From positions 1 through 23,626 of IMG/VR virus record IMGVR_UViG_3300010391_000162: a stretch of 23,626 bases of DNA. One strand, 5' to 3'. Origin of the DNA: a virus. The notes under the pieces were generated by a model. That model ran no database searches and was not told the origin of the DNA. It saw only the letters and a list, made by a program, of their open reading frames with translations. This document shows, piece after piece, positions 21,433 to 23,626 of the stretch (positions are counted from its first letter, which is position 1; every line of letters begins with the position of its first letter). The position numbers were made by a program, and so were the translations under genes.

Positions 21433-22137
21433 ATGAAGAATATTAAAGAGGCGCTGATCTGCGGACTCCTGATTGCCTCCATTGGCTTCGTCCTACAACT
21501 TGGATACCTCGCCAACCGCGCCGAAGAATCATTGAGCCAACTTGATAGTCAGCTCTACTACCAAAACATGATGCTGATCCGGATGGAAGCGCAAACTGCC
21601 CGCGCGATCGCAACCATGGCTTCCGACGTCCACCAGGCCCGGCTCGATCTCCGCCGGCGCAGCGCGGAGTTTTCTTTCCTTGCGAGCCAGGCCCTCCAGG
21701 ACATGCATGACCACCTGGCTGCGGCAAACAGTTCTCTGCAAGGCTCCGCCGTGGCTTGGGTCTATGCGCTCGACCGCGCCGCCAGTGCAATCGAAGCCGT
21801 CGCCGGGCCCGCCGGCCAGATCGAGAGCCAGGTCTCCAGCGCGCTGGAACTGTCCTTCGATTGCGTCCATCAGAGCCGCGACAGTAATGGAGCGGTTGTT
21901 TTCGAGGGGAATCCGGATTGCTTCCACAACCGCTTTGTCGGCGCGGCGCGCGGCATCGAGCAGGCCGCCAAAGCCTGGGGCGACGCCGCCCCGCGCCAGG
22001 CCCAGGCCGCCACCGGTTTGCTGGAGCACGGCGCGCAGGCCGCAGAGCACACGGAGGCCATCGCGCGCGACCTGGCGAACCAGCCCCCGCTGTGGTTCCG
22101 CGCGCTGAAGTTGCTGCGCCGCCTTCGTCCTTGGTAA
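21433..22137 (+). CDS. Membrane-anchored helical protein
   Basis: The product is 234 residues from ATG 21433 with GGAGG at 21423-21427; the TTG at 21406 lacks a comparable site. Residues 5-28 form one membrane segment (ALICGLLIASIGFVLQLGYLA). The rest is mostly helical and rich in Ala, Gln and Glu, with a middle Cys-containing insert (FDCVHQSRDSNGAVVFEGNPDC) that includes a copy of a 24-bp dispersed repeat. The C-terminus is basic (RALKLLRRLRPW). Single N-terminal anchor plus a long helix could suit a spanin, a lysis regulator or a superinfection-exclusion protein; I cannot decide. No endolysin lies nearby. The next gene is the methyltransferase, 57 bp downstream. Confidence 0.55.
   Translation: MKNIKEALICGLLIASIGFVLQLGYLANRAEESLSQLDSQLYYQNMMLIRMEAQTARAIATMASDVHQARLDLRRRSAEFSFLASQALQDMHDHLAAANSSLQGSAVAWVYALDRAASAIEAVAGPAGQIESQVSSALELSFDCVHQSRDSNGAVVFEGNPDCFHNRFVGAARGIEQAAKAWGDAAPRQAQAATGLLEHGAQAAEHTEAIARDLANQPPLWFRALKLLRRLRPW
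21873..21896 (+). repeat. 24-bp dispersed repeat, copy 2
   Basis: Begins GAGCCGCGACAGTAATGG. It is an exact inverted match to 18515-18538, and a diverged third copy lies at 22154-22181. Ends AGCC.. and ..GGCT-like arms give a small stem. Here it encodes SRDSNGAV. Confidence 0.85.
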
Positions 22138-22160
22138 ATCCGAGCCGCAATCCGAGCCGC
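22137..22160 (+). repeat. 12-bp perfect tandem duplication before the methyltransferase
   Basis: AATCCGAGCCGC occurs twice in tandem directly after the previous gene's TAA. The second copy runs into the third copy of the dispersed repeat. Confidence 0.9.
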
Positions 22161-22181
22161 GACCGGCAGGAAGCGGTGGCT
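22154..22181 (+). repeat. Diverged third copy of the 24-bp dispersed repeat
   Basis: Begins GAGCCGCGAC and ends AGCGGTGGCT, with a diverged centre relative to 21873-21896. It lies 19 bp before the pentanucleotide array, in the leader of the methyltransferase gene. Confidence 0.6.
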
Positions 22182-22194
22182 GCGAGAAAACAGT

Positions 22195-23013
22195 TTGAAT
22201 GAGCAGAGCAGAGCAGAGCAGAGCAGAGCAGAGCAGAGCAGAGCAGAGCAGAGCAGAGCAGAGCAGAGCAGAGCAGAGCTTGTCCTCTATCGGGGAGATT
22301 GTCTGGAGATCATGAAGAGCATTCCAGCCGCATCGGTCTCGCTCATCCTGGCGGACCCGCCTTTCGGGATCACCGATTGCAAGTGGGACCGAAAGATTGC
22401 GTTGGAGCCGTTGTGGAGCGAATACAGACGCCTGCTCCAGCCCAAGGGGGTGGTCATGCTCTTTGCCGTGCAGCCGTTTGCTACTGACCTGATCAACGCC
22501 GCTCGGGCATGGTTTCGCTATGAATTCGTCTGGGACAAACGCATCAAGACGGGCTTCCTGAACGCTCATAAAATGCCGCTGCGTCAGCACGAAAATATTC
22601 TGGTGTTCTATCCACACCTGCCGCATTACCGACCGCCGGGCCTGCGGAGATGCCTTCACCACAAAAGCGGGCTGAGAGGGACTGCCGTCTATAGGGGTAG
22701 TTGGAAACAGGAGTGGGTGACAAAGCGCACTGGCTGGCCGTCTACAATCCTGTCGTTTGCGAGCCACGGTTTTCAGAACACGCAGGGGCCTGCCGCGAAG
22801 CCGCTGCGACTCCTGGAGTTTTTCATCCGGACGTACACCCGGCCGGGCGATATGGTCCTCGACAACTGCATGGGCAGCGGCTCCACGGGTGTGGCGGCGC
22901 TGCGATGCGGGCGCCGGTTTGTCGGGATTGAGATTGACCGTGACCGCTGCCGGGGAGCCGGAACTCGCATCCTTCGCTCCCGCGTAGAAGAAAAGCGTGG
23001 GCGAGCGACATGA
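22195..23013 (+). CDS. Site-specific DNA methyltransferase (beta-class N6A/N4C), phase-variable N-terminus
   Basis: The product is 272 residues from TTG 22195. Residues 3-27 are five copies of EQSRA from the GAGCA array. The enzyme proper begins LYRGDCLEIM, has motif IV DPPFG at 54-58, FLNAHKMPLRQHENILVFY in the middle, and the SAM-binding motif I DNCMGSGSTG at 223-232 followed by FVGIEID. DPPF before the G-rich motif defines the beta-type order of N6-adenine/N4-cytosine methyltransferases. No restriction enzyme gene lies beside it, so it is an orphan that may protect phage DNA or alter lysogen gene expression. ATG 22199 in another frame would serve at different repeat numbers. The ribosome site is weak (GAGA at 22184-22187). 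The stop overlaps the next start as ATGA. Confidence 0.9.
   Translation: MNEQSRAEQSRAEQSRAEQSRAEQSRAELVLYRGDCLEIMKSIPAASVSLILADPPFGITDCKWDRKIALEPLWSEYRRLLQPKGVVMLFAVQPFATDLINAARAWFRYEFVWDKRIKTGFLNAHKMPLRQHENILVFYPHLPHYRPPGLRRCLHHKSGLRGTAVYRGSWKQEWVTKRTGWPSTILSFASHGFQNTQGPAAKPLRLLEFFIRTYTRPGDMVLDNCMGSGSTGVAALRCGRRFVGIEIDRDRCRGAGTRILRSRVEEKRGRAT
22201..22279 (+). repeat. Perfect pentanucleotide array, GAGCA x15 plus GAGC
   Basis: Fifteen identical GAGCA units (22201-22275) and a final GAGC (22276-22279) lie in the 5' coding region of the methyltransferase. The array contains no stop and no ATG, GTG or TTG in the forward frames. Because 5 and 3 are coprime, all three frames encode the same pentapeptide in rotated form. 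Each gain or loss of one unit shifts the downstream frame. Confidence 0.98.
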
Positions 23014-23261
23014 CGCCTGAACAAGAGGGCCAACTGGAGCGGATCAAGAGGAATTTCTGCGCGCGCGTGGACATGAAGTACCGCGCTGGCGTCGCCGAGC
23101 ATTTGACCTATCTCGGCGATCTGACGGAGCTGGAGCTGGCAGAGCACGCCATCGGGGAAGCCTTGGACGAGTTCTGCTACCTCACCGCCCTACGCGAGAA
23201 GCTCCTGGCAAGGGATAGGGCAGCACGCGGACAGGACAGTGGGGCACCGCCCGTACCTTGA
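23010..23261 (+). CDS. Small all-helical protein, MazG/DUF5664-like
   Basis: The product is 83 residues from ATG 23010, overlapping the methyltransferase stop by 4 bp. The sequence (ERIKRNFCARVDMKYRAGVAEH, then LAEHAIGEALDEFCYLTALREKLL) has the acidic helix and D/E-x-x-YL pattern of short phage proteins related to MazG-type nucleotide pyrophosphohydrolases or the DUF5664 group. It is too short for a full MazG metal site as I know it, so activity is uncertain. Coupling to the methyltransferase suggests joint expression, so any frame change in that gene could also alter its translation. Confidence 0.5.
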   Translation: MTPEQEGQLERIKRNFCARVDMKYRAGVAEHLTYLGDLTELELAEHAIGEALDEFCYLTALREKLLARDRAARGQDSGAPPVP

Positions 23262-23370
23262 GGGGTGGGTGGCCGGGGGGATGGATGCTGTGGGTTTGAA
23301 TGAGGGTTTCACGGCGCGTGCGCAGCGCAGGAATGAGGCGTTCACGCCCGGCTCTTTGACAGTCCTAGTA

Positions 23371-23386
23371 CCCCGGCGCGCCGGGG
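23371..23386. repeat. CCCCGGCGCGCCGGGG palindrome
   Basis: A perfect 16-bp palindrome, related to 5369-5384 and 8753-8772. Confidence 0.75.
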
Positions 23387-23402
23387 CGAATACCTAGCGA
23401 AC

Positions 23403-23450
23403 AGCGCTCGGGCCGCGCGGCACGCTCGGCTTCAGCGCTATTTGTGTTTT
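23403..23450 (+). terminator. Candidate terminator after the methyltransferase operon
   Basis: AGCGCT (23403-23408) can pair with AGCGCT (23434-23439) around a GC-rich interior that can fold further, followed by ATTTGTGTTTT. The long loop makes this less certain than the hairpin at 9050-9081. Confidence 0.4.
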
Positions 23451-23507
23451 CACCTGTTTGCCGCCTTTGGCGTTCTGCAAATATGTTTTTCACGTTCTGC
23501 AAAGCTA

Positions 23508-23626
23508 CTAACTGTCCGCGGTTCCGCCCGCATAGGCAGCTTGAAACGGGTTCTTGGTCGGGAAGTCTTTCGACTCGGTGTATCCGGTGACATAGATGTT
23601 GCGGGCGCTGTCCAGCGCCAACCCGC
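23508..23626 (-). CDS. 3' end of an SBBP-type beta-propeller repeat protein (partial, host)
   Basis: On the reverse strand a frame entering from the right edge reads GLALDSARNIYVTGYTESKD, then FPTKNPFQ and AAYAGGTADS before TAG at 23510-23508. The ALDSxxNIYVTGYTxSxDFPTxNPFQ pattern is the SBBP beta-propeller repeat, common in large secreted proteins of Acidobacteriota and related phyla. It marks the return to host sequence. Confidence 0.8.
   Translation of the reverse strand, partial: GLALDSARNIYVTGYTESKDFPTKNPFQAAYAGGTADS

Larger units (their letters stand above)
23262..23507. other. Non-coding boundary segment
   Basis: No convincing gene is seen. It holds a perfect CCCCGGCGCGCCGGGG palindrome, a candidate terminator and an 11-bp direct repeat CGTTCTGCAAA (23471-23481 and 23493-23503). 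Phage genes end to the left and a host-type gene ends on the opposite strand to the right, so the prophage boundary probably lies here. No attachment site can be named without the left end. Confidence 0.5.

Noticed and set aside
22201-22279. CRISPR or iteron array
   Set aside because: The unit is 5 bp with no spacers and lies in a coding region; it is a simple sequence repeat.
21529-22767. 412-codon reverse frame containing LLCSA repeats
   Set aside because: This is the pentanucleotide array read backwards together with antisense of two forward genes.
23356-23386. Promoter with TTGACA at 23356-23361
   Set aside because: No -10-like hexamer follows at 16-18 nt; that position is occupied by the GC palindrome.

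Overview
The window is the right-hand part of an integrated siphovirus-type prophage. It runs from the end of the head/connector genes through the whole tail module to an orphan DNA methyltransferase, and then enters host sequence. Three things suggest an Acidobacteriota-like host (inference from remembered patterns, not a search). First, a reverse-strand SBBP-type beta-propeller gene begins at the right edge. Second, the tail fibre carries an N-terminal domain of a type I associate with that phylum. Third, several families of short dispersed palindromic repeats lie between and inside the phage genes, which implies long residence in a chromosome. GC content is high and many antisense frames are open; I treat those as shadows.

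Layout. 2-106 is the 3' end of an unidentified gene. 107-322 is a non-coding run of hairpins. 323-4044 holds three ORFs with export-like N-termini: a small HExxH protein, a repeat-rich fibre-like protein, and a structural protein with an FN3-like domain. 4102-7856 holds a connector-like protein, two small conserved phage proteins, an HK97-gp10-like protein, a tail-terminator-like protein and the major tail (tube) protein. 7947-9033 holds two overlapping genes in the tail-assembly-chaperone position. 9188-10047 is a reverse-strand two-gene island ending at a bidirectional terminator. 10173-12875 is the tape measure gene. 12996-17514 holds the tail-tip genes, including a protein with a lambda gpL-like cysteine pattern and a gpJ-like hub; a stand-alone replication-type domain gene and a 56-codon ORF lie among them. 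17514-21376 holds two fibre/spike genes, the second with a predicted beta-helix. 21433-23261 holds a membrane-anchored helical protein, the methyltransferase and a small helical protein. 23262-23507 is non-coding boundary DNA and 23508-23626 is host.

The most interesting element is at 22195-22312. The methyltransferase gene begins with 15 perfect copies of the pentanucleotide GAGCA. Two start codons in different frames (TTG 22195, ATG 22199) sit just before the array. Changes in copy number would therefore give three states: TTG-started, ATG-started, or off. This looks like a phase-variable, prophage-borne DNA methyltransferase. A second, degenerate period-5 tract lies at 9085-9182 beside the reverse-strand island. 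Several dispersed repeats appear to have supplied N-termini or Shine-Dalgarno sequences to phage genes.

No integrase, terminase, portal, endolysin, tRNA, CRISPR array or reverse transcriptase is visible in the window.
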